64,000 bases of DNA from Burkholderiales bacterium (GTDB taxonomy: Bacteria; Pseudomonadota; Gammaproteobacteria; Burkholderiales; WYBJ01), in the NCBI GenBank assembly GCA_022841915.1, contig JALHQN010000001.1, positions 620,001 through 684,000 on the forward strand. The letters are read 5' to 3'. The notes under the pieces are model-generated. The model had not been told where the DNA came from, searched no databases, and was given only the letters and a program-made list of their open reading frames with translations. Of the stretch, positions 39,850 to 51,035 are shown one piece after another; position 1 is the stretch's first letter; the number at the start of each line of letters is the position of its first letter. The position numbers were made by a program, and so were the translations under genes.

Positions 39850-40299
39850 AGAGCGATCGGCCGCCCGCACTGCAAGATCAAGTAAGCGGATTAGGCAGAA
39901 GAACAGGGCTTGCTTCGCAGTAAAGCCTAGGCACACCTATGGTTATATGGCATCGGAAGTCCACGATACACCGTGTACCGGCTCCATGCACATGCGCGTG
40001 ACCCTGTGCACTCGAGCGATGGAAAGCCTAGTCGAAGCGCCGATCTGGGCGAACGGCAGTCCCTGACGCGGAGATCCTTCTGCCGGGCTTTGCACGGCCT
40101 GTGCACAGCCCATCGTGGTGGATGGGCGCGCGCAACTGCCAAGATCTATCACGTCGCGCGCCACCGAGTCGAAGAAAGGCCCCGGACCGAATATGTCCGC
40201 ATGCAAGCCAAGAAAGACCACACGGTTACGCTGCCCCGCAGCCGACGGGTCTTGTCCTTTCCTCTGTGCTAAGCAAAAGTTCAAAGAAAAAACCGACCG

Positions 40300-43200
40300 A
40301 TGACCGAACAGTCGACGCCTGCCACGGACAGTCGCGCCACCCCGCTCTCGACGTTTCTGAGCCGCGTGATCTGGCTCAGCCTGCTGCCGCTCATGATCCT
40401 GGCCGCCTGGCAGGGGGTCGAACACATCGACGCCGAGCACGAAGCACGCGACCAGCAGGCCGCCATGCTGGCGCAAAACTTGGCCACCGCGATCGACCCT
40501 GGCGTGGGGGATCCGGCTTCCATGCTTTTCAACACGCGTGTGCCTTACGGCGAGCCGCTGCCTGCGCTGCCGAAGCCGGCCGGTCGATCCGCTGCCTCGA
40601 CCGCCGCCGCGACAGGCAGGGCCGCGGTGGGTGACCTTTTCTTCGGGCCGGTTGCGAAAGAATCGCTCGTCGCCATCGCGGTGCCTGCCCTACGGGAAGG
40701 ACAGCCTCGTCACGTCCTCCTGACGACGATGAGTGCCAGCCATTTTCAGCAGCGGCTGGAACAGATCGCACTGCCGGAGAAATGGTCGCTCACCCTGCGC
40801 GATGGGATCGGTCGAGAGATCGCACACCGGGGACCGGCAGACTCCGACGATTCGGGCGCGCCGTCCCCGTCCCGCTATACCTCACCGTCCTCCGTTTCCG
40901 ACTGGACCGTTCACCTGCACATCCCGGAAGACCTCTACCAGGCACCCCTTTACAGCGCCATGATCGCCCTCGGCTTCGGCGTGATCGCGGCGACGCTGGC
41001 CGGCGGCCTGGGGGCGTCGCTCGCCAGCATGCGCCTCAAGCGCGCCGTCGCATCGCTCGGGGAACCCGTCGAGGCGCAGGCGCCTGCGTCCGATATCGCC
41101 GAAGTCGCAGTCGTTCGACGCCTGATCGCCGAATCGGAACACCAGCGCCGGTCGGCGCAAGCCGCCTTGGCCGAAAGCGAGGAGCGCTTTCGCAATACCT
41201 TCGAGCTTGCGGGTGTAGGCATGGCGCTGATTGGCGTCGACGGCGAATGGCTGCAGGTAAACCGCAAATTGTGCGGAATTCTGGGCTACACCCGAGACGA
41301 AATGCTTGCCCGTCGACTCTGGGACATCGCGCATCCGGATGAGCACGCCACGGGCAAGGAAGCGCTGCATCGCCTTGGCGCTGCTGGTGCGACGACCCAA
41401 ACCCGATACGTGCGCAAGGATGGCGGCGCAGTATGGGTCGACCTCACCATCGCGCCGAGCACCGACAGCACCCACGGCCGAGGCCACTTCATTGCCGTGA
41501 TCGAGGACATCAGCGAGCGCCATCATGCCGAGGCAGCCCTGCGCGAAAGCGAAGCCCGCCTGCGCATGGCCGAAGAGGGGGCGCGACTGGGCATTTGGGA
41601 ATGGAACATGTCGAGCGGCGAAGTCTACTGTTCGCCGGAGTGCGAACGGCTGCTTGGCGCAGCGCCGGGGAGCCTGCGCAGCATCGACCAGTGGCGGGCA
41701 CGTGTCCTCACGGACGGCCTGCCTCTCCTGCAGCAGAGAACCTCGCGAGCCGCCCCGAGTGCGCAGCCTCTGGAGGTGGAACTGAGAGTGGTCGACGCAA
41801 ACGACCAAGAGCGCTGGCTGGTCTCCAAAGGCACCGCGCAACTGAACAAGGACGGTCGCACCTTGCGCACGATAGGCATCGTCCTGGACATCACGGAGCG
41901 CAAACGCGCCCAGCAGGCGCTCGTCGAGAGCGAGGCCAACTACCGCTCCATGGTGAACGCCCTGAGCGAAGGCATCATCGTTTTCGACGCCCAGGGCGCG
42001 GTGCGCGCATGCAACGCATCGGCCGAACGCATTCTTCGGCTCGACGCCACCGAAATGATCCGCTCGCGCCGCAGCCTGGATTCCTGGCGACCCGTACGAA
42101 CCGACGGCGTGGTGTGTCCGATCGACGAATTGCCCGTTGCGACGACGCTGCGCACAGGCGAGCCCTGTCGCAACTTCGTGCTCGGGGATGTCGGCCCCGA
42201 GGGACGGACCGTCTGGCTGCAAGTCAATTCCGAACCCGTCGTCGACGCCGAGGCTCGTTGCACCGGTGTCGTGGCCTCCTTCACGGACATCACGGAGCAG
42301 CGCGAAGCCGAGGAGGAACTGCGCAAGCTCTCGCGAGCGGTCGAGCAGACGCCGAGCGGCGTGATGATCACGGATACCGAAGGCCGGCTGCAGTACGTCA
42401 ACGAAGCCTTCACGCGCATCACCGGCTATTCCAGCGACGAAGTTCGCGGCCGCAATCCCCGCCTGCTGCAATCGGGTCTCACGCCCTGCGCGACCTATGT
42501 CGATCTATGGAAGGCGCTCGGACGGGGCGAAGCGTGGATGGGCGAATTCGTCAATCGGCGCAAAAGTGGCGAACACTACACCGAGCGGGCTTTGATCTCC
42601 CCCATACGCCAGGCCGACGGTCAGGTGAGCCATTACGTCGCCATCAAGGACGACATCACCGAGATCAAGCATGTCCACGAGGAACTGGACCGGCACCGCC
42701 ACCACCTGGAGGAACTCGTCGCACTGCGCACCGCGGAACTGGCCACCGCGAAGGAAGCGGCCGAGACGGCCAATCGCACCAAGAGCGCGTTTCTTGCCAA
42801 CATGAGCCATGAGATCCGCACACCGATGAACGCGATCATCGGCCTGACGCACCTGCTGCGGCGAGAAGTTCGCGACGCCAGCACGCTCAACAAGCTGGGC
42901 AAGATCGACGCAGCCGCGCATCATCTTCTTTGCATCATCAACGACATCCTGGACCTGTCCAAGATCGAGGCCGGCAAGCTTCGCCTCACCGAGGACGAGT
43001 TCGACCTGGAAAGTCTCGCACGCAGCGCATGTACATTGGTCGCCGAGCAGGCTCAGTCCAAGGGCATCGAACTGATCATCGATCTGGGGCTCTTGACCGG
43101 TGCCACTCGGGAGAGCGGCTTGCTGCGCGGCGACGCCACCCGACTATCCCAGGCGTTGCTCAATTACTTGAGCAATGCCGTGAAGTTCACCGAACGAGGC

Positions 43201-44982
43201 ACGGTGGAGCTCAGCGCGCGCGTCGAAAACGAAGACGCCGACAGCCTGCTGGTCCGCTTCGAAGTGGCGGACACCGGCGTCGGGATAGCACCCGAGAACA
43301 TGAGCCGGCTATTCAGCGCCTTCGAGCAGGCGGACAACTCGACCACTCGCCGATGCGGTGGCACCGGGCTGGGGCTGGCCATCGCGCGGCGCATCGCCCG
43401 ACTGATGGGTGGCGATGCAGGCGCCGACAGCATCCTCGGCAAGGGTAGCCGCTTCTGGTTCACGGCGAGGCTGGGGAAGCACTCGGGCGCGACTTCCTCA
43501 CCCCGGATCAATGTCGTCAAGGGTCGCCGCGTGCTGGTCGCCGACGACCTCGAACAGGTGCGCGACGCGCTCGTCGCAACGCTTGCGACGCTGCAGACCC
43601 GACCGACGGCCGTAGACTCGGGGGAAGCGGCTCTGGAGGCTGTCATCGCGGCCGACGAGGCAGGCGATCCGTTCGACTTCGTGCTCCTCGACCAGTACAT
43701 GCCCGGACTGGACGGGCTGGAAGCGGCGAACCGCTTGAGCGGCACGACACTGCGCAATCCGCCGACCTGCATACTGCTGAGTGTCGAGCAGGTCGGCCGT
43801 GTCGAAGCGGACCCTCGCACGGCCACCGTCGTACGGGTGCTTCAGAAGCCGATCACGCCATCGACCTTGCTCGACTCGATGCAGGCAACCCTCGGAACGC
43901 ACGGGGTCGGAGCGCTGGTCGCCTCGCCCTCGAGCGCCGAGCAGGCCATCGCCCGCGACTTCGGTCATGCCCGCATACTCTTGGCCGAGGACAATCCGGT
44001 CAACCAAGAGGTGGCGCTCGTGCTGCTGAGAGAGGCCGGCCTGACGGTGGATCTCGCGGTCGATGGCGCTCAGGCGGTAGAGAGGGCACGCCAGGCGCGC
44101 TACGACCTCGTCCTCATGGACGTGCAGATGCCCGAACTCGATGGTCTGCGAGCCACGCGCCTCATCAGGGCGTTGCCTGGTTACGAAACAACCCCGATCC
44201 TGGCGATGACGGCCAATGTCTTCGGCGAAGACAGGGATGCTTGTCTCGCGGCCGGGATGACGGATCATGTTCCCAAGCCCGTCGAACCCGAGATCCTCTT
44301 CGCCGCGCTGCTCAAATGGTTGCCCAAAGGCTCGTCCGTCGCCAGCCGCAACCGGCCCGCGCCGCAAGCTGCGGCATTCGCCGCGACGCTCGAAACGCGC
44401 CTGAACACCATCCCGGGTTTGCAACTCGAGTCTGGGCGGCGCATCGTCCGGGGCAATCTCCCCCGATTCGTCCGACTGCTGCGGGTCTTCGCCAACACTC
44501 ATCGCAACGATGAAGCCGAATTGCTGGACCACTGGCACGCGGGAAGGTACGACGAGGCTGCCGCGCTCGCGCACAGCGTGCGAGGCGCGGCAGGCACGTT
44601 GGGGCTGCTCGACCTGCAGAGCGCTGCCGAGGGCGTGCAATCGAGCATACAGACAGGCCGATGCGAACAGCGTCCGATCGATTCGCTCGTGCAGGCTCTG
44701 GACGCAACCATGTCTGCCATCGATGGTGTGTGCGAAGACGGCACGGAGCTTCCCTCGCAGCTTCCCGACCGGGTAGAACTCGACAACCTACTGGAGCGAA
44801 TCTCGACTCTGCTCGCCACATCCGACTTCGCCGTCAACACCCTGTTTATTGAATCGGCCCCGCTGTTGCGCGCTCATCTGGGCCAGGTCCCGACCAAGGA
44901 GCTCGGCCGGTTGATCGCCGCTTGCGATTACGAGCAGGCGCTGACGCACCTGCGTCGCTCGGAAAACGCCCGGCAAGCGTAG
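40300..44982 (+). CDS. Large multi-PAS hybrid sensor kinase with two receivers and Hpt domain
   Basis: Phosphorelay kinase of 1560 residues. A membrane helix (about 22-40), a periplasmic part of about 170 residues and a second helix (about 213-235) are followed by four PAS domains (about 290-415, 415-540, 545-670 and 675-800). The phosphorylation site is H837 ([11 protein letters not shown]), then the ATPase domain ([26 protein letters not shown]). Two receivers carry D1131 (VLLDQYMPG) and D1274 (LMDVQMPEL), and the C-terminal Hpt domain has H1425 in [10 protein letters not shown]. All phosphorelay residues are present, so it should be active. Signal and final regulator are unknown; decayed signalling genes and an EAL protein follow. 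Confidence 0.93.
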   Translation: MTEQSTPATDSRATPLSTFLSRVIWLSLLPLMILAAWQGVEHIDAEHEARDQQAAMLAQNLATAIDPGVGDPASMLFNTRVPYGEPLPALPKPAGRSAASTAAATGRAAVGDLFFGPVAKESLVAIAVPALREGQPRHVLLTTMSASHFQQRLEQIALPEKWSLTLRDGIGREIAHRGPADSDDSGAPSPSRYTSPSSVSDWTVHLHIPEDLYQAPLYSAMIALGFGVIAATLAGGLGASLASMRLKRAVASLGEPVEAQAPASDIAEVAVVRRLIAESEHQRRSAQAALAESEERFRNTFELAGVGMALIGVDGEWLQVNRKLCGILGYTRDEMLARRLWDIAHPDEHATGKEALHRLGAAGATTQTRYVRKDGGAVWVDLTIAPSTDSTHGRGHFIAVIEDISERHHAEAALRESEARLRMAEEGARLGIWEWNMSSGEVYCSPECERLLGAAPGSLRSIDQWRARVLTDGLPLLQQRTSRAAPSAQPLEVELRVVDANDQERWLVSKGTAQLNKDGRTLRTIGIVLDITERKRAQQALVESEANYRSMVNALSEGIIVFDAQGAVRACNASAERILRLDATEMIRSRRSLDSWRPVRTDGVVCPIDELPVATTLRTGEPCRNFVLGDVGPEGRTVWLQVNSEPVVDAEARCTGVVASFTDITEQREAEEELRKLSRAVEQTPSGVMITDTEGRLQYVNEAFTRITGYSSDEVRGRNPRLLQSGLTPCATYVDLWKALGRGEAWMGEFVNRRKSGEHYTERALISPIRQADGQVSHYVAIKDDITEIKHVHEELDRHRHHLEELVALRTAELATAKEAAETANRTKSAFLANMSHEIRTPMNAIIGLTHLLRREVRDASTLNKLGKIDAAAHHLLCIINDILDLSKIEAGKLRLTEDEFDLESLARSACTLVAEQAQSKGIELIIDLGLLTGATRESGLLRGDATRLSQALLNYLSNAVKFTERGTVELSARVENEDADSLLVRFEVADTGVGIAPENMSRLFSAFEQADNSTTRRCGGTGLGLAIARRIARLMGGDAGADSILGKGSRFWFTARLGKHSGATSSPRINVVKGRRVLVADDLEQVRDALVATLATLQTRPTAVDSGEAALEAVIAADEAGDPFDFVLLDQYMPGLDGLEAANRLSGTTLRNPPTCILLSVEQVGRVEADPRTATVVRVLQKPITPSTLLDSMQATLGTHGVGALVASPSSAEQAIARDFGHARILLAEDNPVNQEVALVLLREAGLTVDLAVDGAQAVERARQARYDLVLMDVQMPELDGLRATRLIRALPGYETTPILAMTANVFGEDRDACLAAGMTDHVPKPVEPEILFAALLKWLPKGSSVASRNRPAPQAAAFAATLETRLNTIPGLQLESGRRIVRGNLPRFVRLLRVFANTHRNDEAELLDHWHAGRYDEAAALAHSVRGAAGTLGLLDLQSAAEGVQSSIQTGRCEQRPIDSLVQALDATMSAIDGVCEDGTELPSQLPDRVELDNLLERISTLLATSDFAVNTLFIESAPLLRAHLGQVPTKELGRLIAACDYEQALTHLRRSENARQA

Positions 44983-44989
44983 CGATCCC

Positions 44990-45315
44990 GGCTGAACGCA
45001 CGCCGAGCTCAGGTCGTTGCCTCGGCGCACGATGGCGTCGACGCGCTGACCCAATGCACCGAGAAGCGTCCCGATGTGGCTTTGGTCGATATCGTGATGT
45101 CCCGCCTGAACGGCATCGAAGCCGCCACGCAAATCCATCAGCGCTTTCCCCAGATTCTTATCGTGATCGTCTCGATGCATGCCAAAATCGATTATGTTCA
45201 TCGAGCGCTTCGTGCCGGAGCCCACGGCTATGTCGCCAAGGCATCGACGGCCACGGATCTCGTTCGCGCGATAAGAACCGTGAGCAAAGGCCGCCGCTTC
45301 CTCAGCGCCGCGATT
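44990..45315 (+). pseudogene. Remnant of a NarL-type response regulator receiver domain
   Basis: The frame reads AQVVASAHDGVDALTQ, then VALVDIVMSRLNGIEAA, VSMHAK and GAHGYVAKAS, clearly a receiver domain of about 100 residues. The first beta-strand with the acidic pair is missing, no start codon is available, and the DNA-binding half is absent. It begins eight bases after the large kinase's stop and stops resembling a protein near 45315, where the kinase remnant begins in another frame. Read as a truncated relic of a regulator once paired with its neighbours. Confidence 0.75.
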
Positions 45316-46268
45316 ACCGAATCAGCGAGAAGGACGTCACCCGCCTCGAGGTCGCGAGAAACGCGAACCTGCTGCAGTCGCGCTTCGGCGATCTGCTCGA
45401 GTCGACGCCGGACGCGATCGTGATCGTCGACCTCAGCGCCCGCATCGTCCTGGTCAATTCGCACACCGAGCGGCTGTTCGGATGCGATCGCGGCGAGTTG
45501 ATCAGCCAGACCGTCGAAGCCTTGGTACCCGAGCGCCATCGGGCCGGACAGTCGGCCAACCGCAGCCTCTCGCTTGCGCATGCAGGGCGTCCGACGACGC
45601 TCGCCGGCGCGGAGTTCCACGGTCTGCGCAAGCAAGGGGCGGAGTTTCCGATCGAGATCACATCCTGCCCCTTGCAGACCGAGGAAGGCACCATGGTGAT
45701 GAATGCCGTGCGCGACATCACCGAACGCAGAAAGGCCGACCGCAAGTTTCGGGATCTGCTCGAATCCGCGCCCGATGCGATCGTCATCGTGGATTCCTGG
45801 GAAAGCGAGTTTCTCGCCAACGTGTCGCATGAGCTGCGCCCCCCTTTGAACGGGATCATAGTGTTCTCCGAATTTCTCTACGACGAGAAGCCGGGTCCGC
45901 TCAACGGCCCCGGGTGCCGGGGCGATCCGATCCTGCTCGAGCAAGTGGTCTTGAACCTGCTCGATAACGCCCTCAAGTACACTCGCACGCAAGCTAGGTC
46001 GTCCATCGAGATCGGAGCGCTATGCAAGGATGGGCAGTACACCTTCCACGTCAAGGACAACGGCGTGGGCTTCGACATGCGCTACGCCGACAAACTGTTC
46101 GCAGCGTTCCAGCGCCTGCATCCGAGCAGCGAGTTCAGCGGTACCGGCGTGGGTCTGGCCGTCGTGCGTCGCGCCATCGAGAAGCATGGCGGACGCTGCC
46201 GGGCGCAAAGCGAACCCGATCGGGGTGCCACCTTCTTCAGCCTGCCCTGCGAGACAGGCAATGAATGA
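45316..46268 (+). pseudogene. Decayed PAS-histidine kinase with internal deletions
   Basis: One open frame shows a full PAS domain (RFGDLLESTPDAIVIVDLS) and then the first residues of a second PAS (FRDLLESAPDAIVIVDS) that jumps straight into the kinase H box (EFLANVSHELRPPLN). That in turn jumps after about 20 residues to the ATPase N box (VVLNLLDNALKYT), and the C-terminal glycine motifs (DNGVGFD, GTGVGLAV) follow. Most of the second PAS and of the dimerisation domain are deleted in frame. The conserved threonine of HELRTP is proline. No start codon is evident. The stop overlaps the EAL gene's start by eight bases. Confidence 0.72.
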
Positions 46269-49200
46269 GGCCTCCCCCCCTAGGCCGCGTTCCCCGGCCG
46301 CCACCCCGACGCCGATCAAGCTCCTGATCCTTGAAGACAACACCTTCGACGCAGAACTGATGGTGCATGCGCTGAAGCAAGCGGGGTTCGCACCCGACTG
46401 GGTCCGAGTCGACAGCGAACGAGATTTCATCCGCAGTCTTTCGCCGCAGCTCGATCTCATCCTCTCCGATTACTCGCTGCCGCAGTACAGCGGCCTCAAG
46501 GCGCTTCGCGAGGTGCGCGACCAGGGGCTCGATGTACCGTTCATCCTCGTTTCGGGGAGCATCGGAGAAGAGATCGCTGTCGCCGCCATGCAGGGCGGTG
46601 CCGACGACTATCTGCTCAAGGACAGGATGGCTCGCCTGGGCGCGGCCGCGCAGCAGGCGATGACCAAGCGCCGCCTGCGTCAGGACGCAATGCGGGCCGA
46701 AAACGCCCGCCGGGAGAGCGAGGAGCGCTTTCGGCAGATCACCGAAAACATTCGCGAGGTGTTCTGGCTTGCGGACATCGAACGCCAGGCGCTTCTCTAC
46801 GTCAGTCCCGGCTACGAACTGATTTGGGGCCAACCGCGCGAGGCATTGCGCGCATCGCCCCGCGCCTGGCTCGACACGATCCATCCCGAGGACCGTCCGC
46901 ACGTCCGGCAAGCCGCCTCGTTCGATCGCATCGCAAACGGCTTCGATCTTCATTACCGCATCATCAGGCCCGACGGCACCTGGCGCTGGATTCACGACCG
47001 TGCTTTCGGCGTGCCGGACGAAACCGGAGGCATCTATCGCGTCGCCGGCGTTGCCGAAGACATCACCGAACAGAAGCAGGCGGAGACGAAGATCCGCGGG
47101 CTCAACCGGGTGCATGCCATGCTGAGCGCAGTCAACTCGCTCATCGTTCGCGTCGACGGGCGCCAGGCACTGTTCGAAGGCGCTTGCCGCATCGCCGTCG
47201 AGCATGGCGACTTCGGCCTGGCTTGGATAGGCGAATTCGTCGCCGAAAACATGGCGGTGATCCCGCTGGCGGTCGCCGGCGCCGAAGACAAATACTTCGT
47301 CATGGAAAAGCCGGCGTACGTCGGCAAGAGCGCAGCCAATGGCGACGGCGCCATCGCCCGCGCGATACGGGAGCGGCGACCGGTCGTCGAGAACGATATC
47401 GCCGCAGACCCGGAGCGCGGCGGGGAAAGGCGCAAGGAGGCCGTCCGGCGTGGCTTTCGCTCGGTGATCGCCCTGCCCTTGCTGATCGACGAATCGCCGG
47501 TGGGCACGTTCGCCATCTTCGCCAAGCGTCGTGACTTCTTCGATGCGGAAGAGATCGAACTGCTCACCGAGCTGGCAGGCAACATCTCGTTCGCCCTGGA
47601 GCACATGGAGCGCCAGCACAAGATCGAGAAGCTCTCCAGGGTACGCGCGGTTTCGAGCCGCATCAACGCCGCCATCGTCCGCATCCGAGACAGCGAGGCA
47701 TTGCTGCAGGAAACCTGTCGCATCGCGACCGAGCACGGCCGGTTTCCCCTGGTATGGATCGGCGCCGTGGACGTCGATAAACAGGAAGTGCGCCCGATCG
47801 CCTCCGCCGGCTTTTCGCGCCAGGCTGCGAGTTCGGTGAACTGGTCGACCATCCGGGCCGCTCGGGGACCGATGGCACAAGCCCTCGATACGGGGCGGGT
47901 CATGGTTCGCAACGATGCCCAGAACAGCGCTTCGGCAGGGAAACTGCGCAAGGAAGCGATCCAAGCCGGCTGCCTGTCCACCGTCTGCCTGCCATTGCGT
48001 GTCGATGGCAAAGTCGTGGCGCTCGCCATGCTGTGCGCTCCGGGGCCGAACTTCTTCGACCAGGACGAACTGCTGCTGCTCGACGAACTGTCGGCCGACG
48101 TGTCCTTCGCCCTGCAGTCGATCGTCGAGCACGAGAAAGTCGAGTACCTCTCGTATTACGATCCACTGACCGGCCTGCCCAACCGAGCGCTGTTCATCGA
48201 CCGCGTCGGCCAGCAGATGCGCCGGAGCGCCGGTGCACCGTCCACGCTGACCCTCGTGCTGCTCAATATCGAACGATTCCGCAACATCAACGAAACGTTC
48301 ACGCGCCACGGCGGCGATCAGGTGTTGCGCCAGGCAGCGCGCAGGCTGGAAGCCGCGCTGCAGGGAACCGACCATCTCGCCCGCATCAGCGCCGATGCAT
48401 TCGGCGTGCTGCTCGGCGGCCGCCACGATTCGGCCTCCCTGGCGCACGCGGTCGAGCATCAGATCCTGGGCTGCTTCCGCGAACCCTTCGTGGTCGATGC
48501 GAGCGAGGTACGCGTCGCCGCGCAGGCCGGGATCGCAGTGCATCCGGGCGACGGTCAAAGCAGCGACGCCCTGTTCAACAACGCCGAAGCGGCGCTCAAG
48601 CGCGCACGCGCCTCGGGCGAACGCTACCTCTTCTACGCAGCCGACATGAACGCGCAAGCCGCCAATGTCCTCACGCTGGAAACCCGCTTGCGGCGGGCTG
48701 TCGAGGAGCAGCAGTTCATACTGCACTACCAGCCGAAGATCGAGATTGCCAGCGGGCGGGTGAGCGGACTCGAAGCGCTGATCCGCTGGCAGGATCCGCA
48801 GTCGGGCCTGGTCTCGCCTGCCCACTTCATCCCCCTGCTCGAGGAAACCGGCCTGATCCTGGAGGCGGGCAAATGGGCGCTGGAGCGAGCCCTCGCCGAT
48901 CATCGCCGCTGGGCCGAGCTCGGATGTCACCCTCCCCGGGTCGCGGTCAACGTGTCCGCGATCCAACTGCGCCGCAGGGATTTCGTCGACCTGGTGTTTA
49001 CCGCAGTGCAAAAAGAAGGCAACGCCCCGGAAGCGTTGGGGCTCGAAATCACCGAAAGCCTGCTGATGCACGACGTCCAGTCCAGCATCCGAACCCTTTC
49101 GCAGTTGCGCGAGCGGCGCATCCACATCGCCATGGACGACTTCGGCACGGGCTACTCATCGCTGAGCTACATCGCCCGTCTACCGATCAGCTCGGTGAAG

Positions 49201-49464
49201 ATCGACCGATCGTTCATCAGCGCGATGCATTCCAGCCCCCAGGACATGTCGATCGTCTCCACGATCGTCGCCTTGGGTCACTCTCTGAGCCTGACGGTCG
49301 TCGCGGAAGGGGTGGAGCGTCTGGAACAGCTCGAAGCGCTGCGCACCATGGGATGCCACGAGGCCCAGGGCTATTTCTTCAGCAGGCCGGTAGGCGCCGA
49401 CGCAATCGCGGCGCTGTTGCGCAATGACGCAAACGATTGCACGATACGTAATCCGGATCGATAG
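46261..49464 (+). CDS. REC-PAS-GAF-GAF-GGDEF-EAL cyclic-di-GMP signalling protein
   Basis: Cytoplasmic protein of 1067 residues. A receiver (D70 in LILSDYSLPQ) is followed by PAS (about 150-280), two GAF domains (about 290-445 and 455-615), GGDEF-like (about 625-790) and EAL (about 800-1055). The GGDEF motif is degenerate (S-A-D-A-F at 710-714), so cyclase activity is unlikely. The EAL domain keeps E838 (GLEALIRW), ITESLL, DDFGTGYSSL and KIDRSF, so phosphodiesterase activity is likely. The ATG at 46261 overlaps the end of the kinase remnant. Receiver input fits control by a kinase such as the large one upstream. Confidence 0.92.
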   Translation: MNEASPPRPRSPAATPTPIKLLILEDNTFDAELMVHALKQAGFAPDWVRVDSERDFIRSLSPQLDLILSDYSLPQYSGLKALREVRDQGLDVPFILVSGSIGEEIAVAAMQGGADDYLLKDRMARLGAAAQQAMTKRRLRQDAMRAENARRESEERFRQITENIREVFWLADIERQALLYVSPGYELIWGQPREALRASPRAWLDTIHPEDRPHVRQAASFDRIANGFDLHYRIIRPDGTWRWIHDRAFGVPDETGGIYRVAGVAEDITEQKQAETKIRGLNRVHAMLSAVNSLIVRVDGRQALFEGACRIAVEHGDFGLAWIGEFVAENMAVIPLAVAGAEDKYFVMEKPAYVGKSAANGDGAIARAIRERRPVVENDIAADPERGGERRKEAVRRGFRSVIALPLLIDESPVGTFAIFAKRRDFFDAEEIELLTELAGNISFALEHMERQHKIEKLSRVRAVSSRINAAIVRIRDSEALLQETCRIATEHGRFPLVWIGAVDVDKQEVRPIASAGFSRQAASSVNWSTIRAARGPMAQALDTGRVMVRNDAQNSASAGKLRKEAIQAGCLSTVCLPLRVDGKVVALAMLCAPGPNFFDQDELLLLDELSADVSFALQSIVEHEKVEYLSYYDPLTGLPNRALFIDRVGQQMRRSAGAPSTLTLVLLNIERFRNINETFTRHGGDQVLRQAARRLEAALQGTDHLARISADAFGVLLGGRHDSASLAHAVEHQILGCFREPFVVDASEVRVAAQAGIAVHPGDGQSSDALFNNAEAALKRARASGERYLFYAADMNAQAANVLTLETRLRRAVEEQQFILHYQPKIEIASGRVSGLEALIRWQDPQSGLVSPAHFIPLLEETGLILEAGKWALERALADHRRWAELGCHPPRVAVNVSAIQLRRRDFVDLVFTAVQKEGNAPEALGLEITESLLMHDVQSSIRTLSQLRERRIHIAMDDFGTGYSSLSYIARLPISSVKIDRSFISAMHSSPQDMSIVSTIVALGHSLSLTVVAEGVERLEQLEALRTMGCHEAQGYFFSRPVGADAIAALLRNDANDCTIRNPDR

Positions 49465-49635
49465 CCGCGGGAGTGTGAGAATCCCGGGGCTGGTGCGATA
49501 ATCCCGCCACGGATCAATACCCGAAGGATTTCAAGGCGCCCAACGCCCGAATAGCGGCTCCTTCGAAGGCGACCGAGACGATGCACGGCGCGCACTGCCC
49601 GAGCGATCAATATTCCTCCACGGAGAAGACGGACC

Positions 49636-51015
49636 ATGAGCAAACCCCTCGACCTGCTGAAAATCGCGCAGGAAGAAAACAGCGGCGACCTGTTCAAGTA
49701 TCTCGACAGCATCTTCAAACGCTCCAAGGTGCAGCCGGTCGGCATGAACGACGCGATCATCTGGGAAGGCGGCAGCAGTGCCGGCGGCGTGAAGCCGGTG
49801 GCCCATGCCCTGACCGACACGTTCGCCCTGAACGGCACCATCATGGCCCTCGACGTGCTCGGGCTGCCCTTCCTCGGCGTCCCGATGATGGCGCAATTCC
49901 GCCACGACACGAAACTGAAGTCCCTCGAGTGGTTCGGCAAGATGGATTTCACCTGTCTCAAGTGGTCGACCGCGGGCGACTTCATGGTCAACGAAGGCGG
50001 CAAGAAGGTCGTGGTCGCCGGAAAGTCGGCCAACGCTCCGCTGCGCACCGCTGCAGGCGTGTACTGCAACGTGCGTCCCTACGGCTCCATCACCAGCATT
50101 CGCTTCATGCCGGGCCTGCCCTACTCGCAAGACAACAAAAAATTCGTGGTGGACAAGAGCACGGGCAACATCCACTCCGAGATGAACACCCCCGGGATCC
50201 GCATGGCCTACGCCGCGCGGCTGTTCCTGAAGATGGTCCACGAAACCGGGCAGATCGGCCGCGTGGCCACCAAGCCCACGCAAGCCAAGGAAGACGCCGT
50301 CAACGCCGGCATCATGCGCTGGCTGCTTCAGGGCACCAAGTTCCAGTTGAAGCGCCAATACGCGGTCGACGCCTACGAGGAACACAAAGAGAACGTCGAT
50401 GCCATTGCAGCCTTGCTGCCGAAAGACTTCAAGGCCGGCATGGAAAACTGGGGCGGCGAGATCTACGAGCACATCTCGGACACCAACTTCGGTCTGTTGC
50501 TTCACGACATGATGGAGCAGCGCGGCTGCATCGTCTACGCCACCGACCTCGACGGCGACCGCCTCACCGACCTCATGGCCGATGCGCCCGACGTCCTGCG
50601 CAAGTGGGGCCAGATGGTCCTCGACTTTGCCAAAGCCGGCAAAGACATGCGGCAGATGTGGAAGGACATGGGCTTCACCATGACCAACGGCAAGGACATG
50701 ACGAGCGTCATGTACCGCATGGAAGGCGCCCCGATCTACGAACAAACCCTGGGCTCGGCCGATGCGATGCTGCTGCGTCTGCTGGCTGGCGACGAGACCG
50801 TCGGCGGCACCAAGGATCCCTATGACCCCCGCATCCACTTCGTGCTGATCAACGAAGCCTACAAGGCCGCCAATCCGGACAACAAGGAACTGGCCAAGTG
50901 GCTCGACGATCAATTGGCGATCTTCGACAGCATCTACGGCACGGGCAAGCGTCCGCGCTACATCGACGGCTACCTGAAGCTCAAGGAAGCCATCAAGCCC
51001 TGGGGCACGAAGTAA
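49636..51015 (+). CDS. Unrecognised conserved-looking protein of 459 residues
   Basis: I do not recognise this family. The protein is soluble, rich in lysine, methionine and aspartate, with no signal peptide or membrane segment. Orderly glycine/proline stretches (WEGGSSAGGVKPVAHALTD, LDVLGLPFLGVPMMAQF, VYATDLDGDRLTDLMADAPD) suggest an enzyme with a nucleotide or carboxylate site; that is a guess. GGAGAAG lies before the ATG, and codon use is strongly biased to frequent codons, which suggests high expression. A methyltransferase gene starts 21 bases after its stop in the same direction. Confidence 0.85.
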   Translation: MSKPLDLLKIAQEENSGDLFKYLDSIFKRSKVQPVGMNDAIIWEGGSSAGGVKPVAHALTDTFALNGTIMALDVLGLPFLGVPMMAQFRHDTKLKSLEWFGKMDFTCLKWSTAGDFMVNEGGKKVVVAGKSANAPLRTAAGVYCNVRPYGSITSIRFMPGLPYSQDNKKFVVDKSTGNIHSEMNTPGIRMAYAARLFLKMVHETGQIGRVATKPTQAKEDAVNAGIMRWLLQGTKFQLKRQYAVDAYEEHKENVDAIAALLPKDFKAGMENWGGEIYEHISDTNFGLLLHDMMEQRGCIVYATDLDGDRLTDLMADAPDVLRKWGQMVLDFAKAGKDMRQMWKDMGFTMTNGKDMTSVMYRMEGAPIYEQTLGSADAMLLRLLAGDETVGGTKDPYDPRIHFVLINEAYKAANPDNKELAKWLDDQLAIFDSIYGTGKRPRYIDGYLKLKEAIKPWGTK

Positions 51016-51035
51016 GCACATCGAGGATAGCGGCC

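Larger units (their letters stand above)
39715..40299. other. AT-richer intergenic stretch before the large hybrid kinase
   Basis: About 585 bases without a supported gene. It holds a cluster of TGCAATCA-type repeats (39788-39849) near the tRNA and must include the promoters of tRNA-Leu (leftward) and of the kinase (rightward). Short frames on both strands have no recognisable content. Confidence 0.55.

Noticed and set aside
38578-39936. A 452-residue version of the binding protein starting at 39936
   Set aside because: The extra N-terminal part would be translated from tRNA-Leu; the ATG at 39288 gives a direct signal peptide.
46237-49125. A 962-residue open frame on the minus strand opposite the EAL protein
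   Set aside because: It mirrors the plus-strand gene, has no domain content and arises from GC-rich codon bias; the plus-strand frame has complete receiver, PAS, GAF and EAL motifs.
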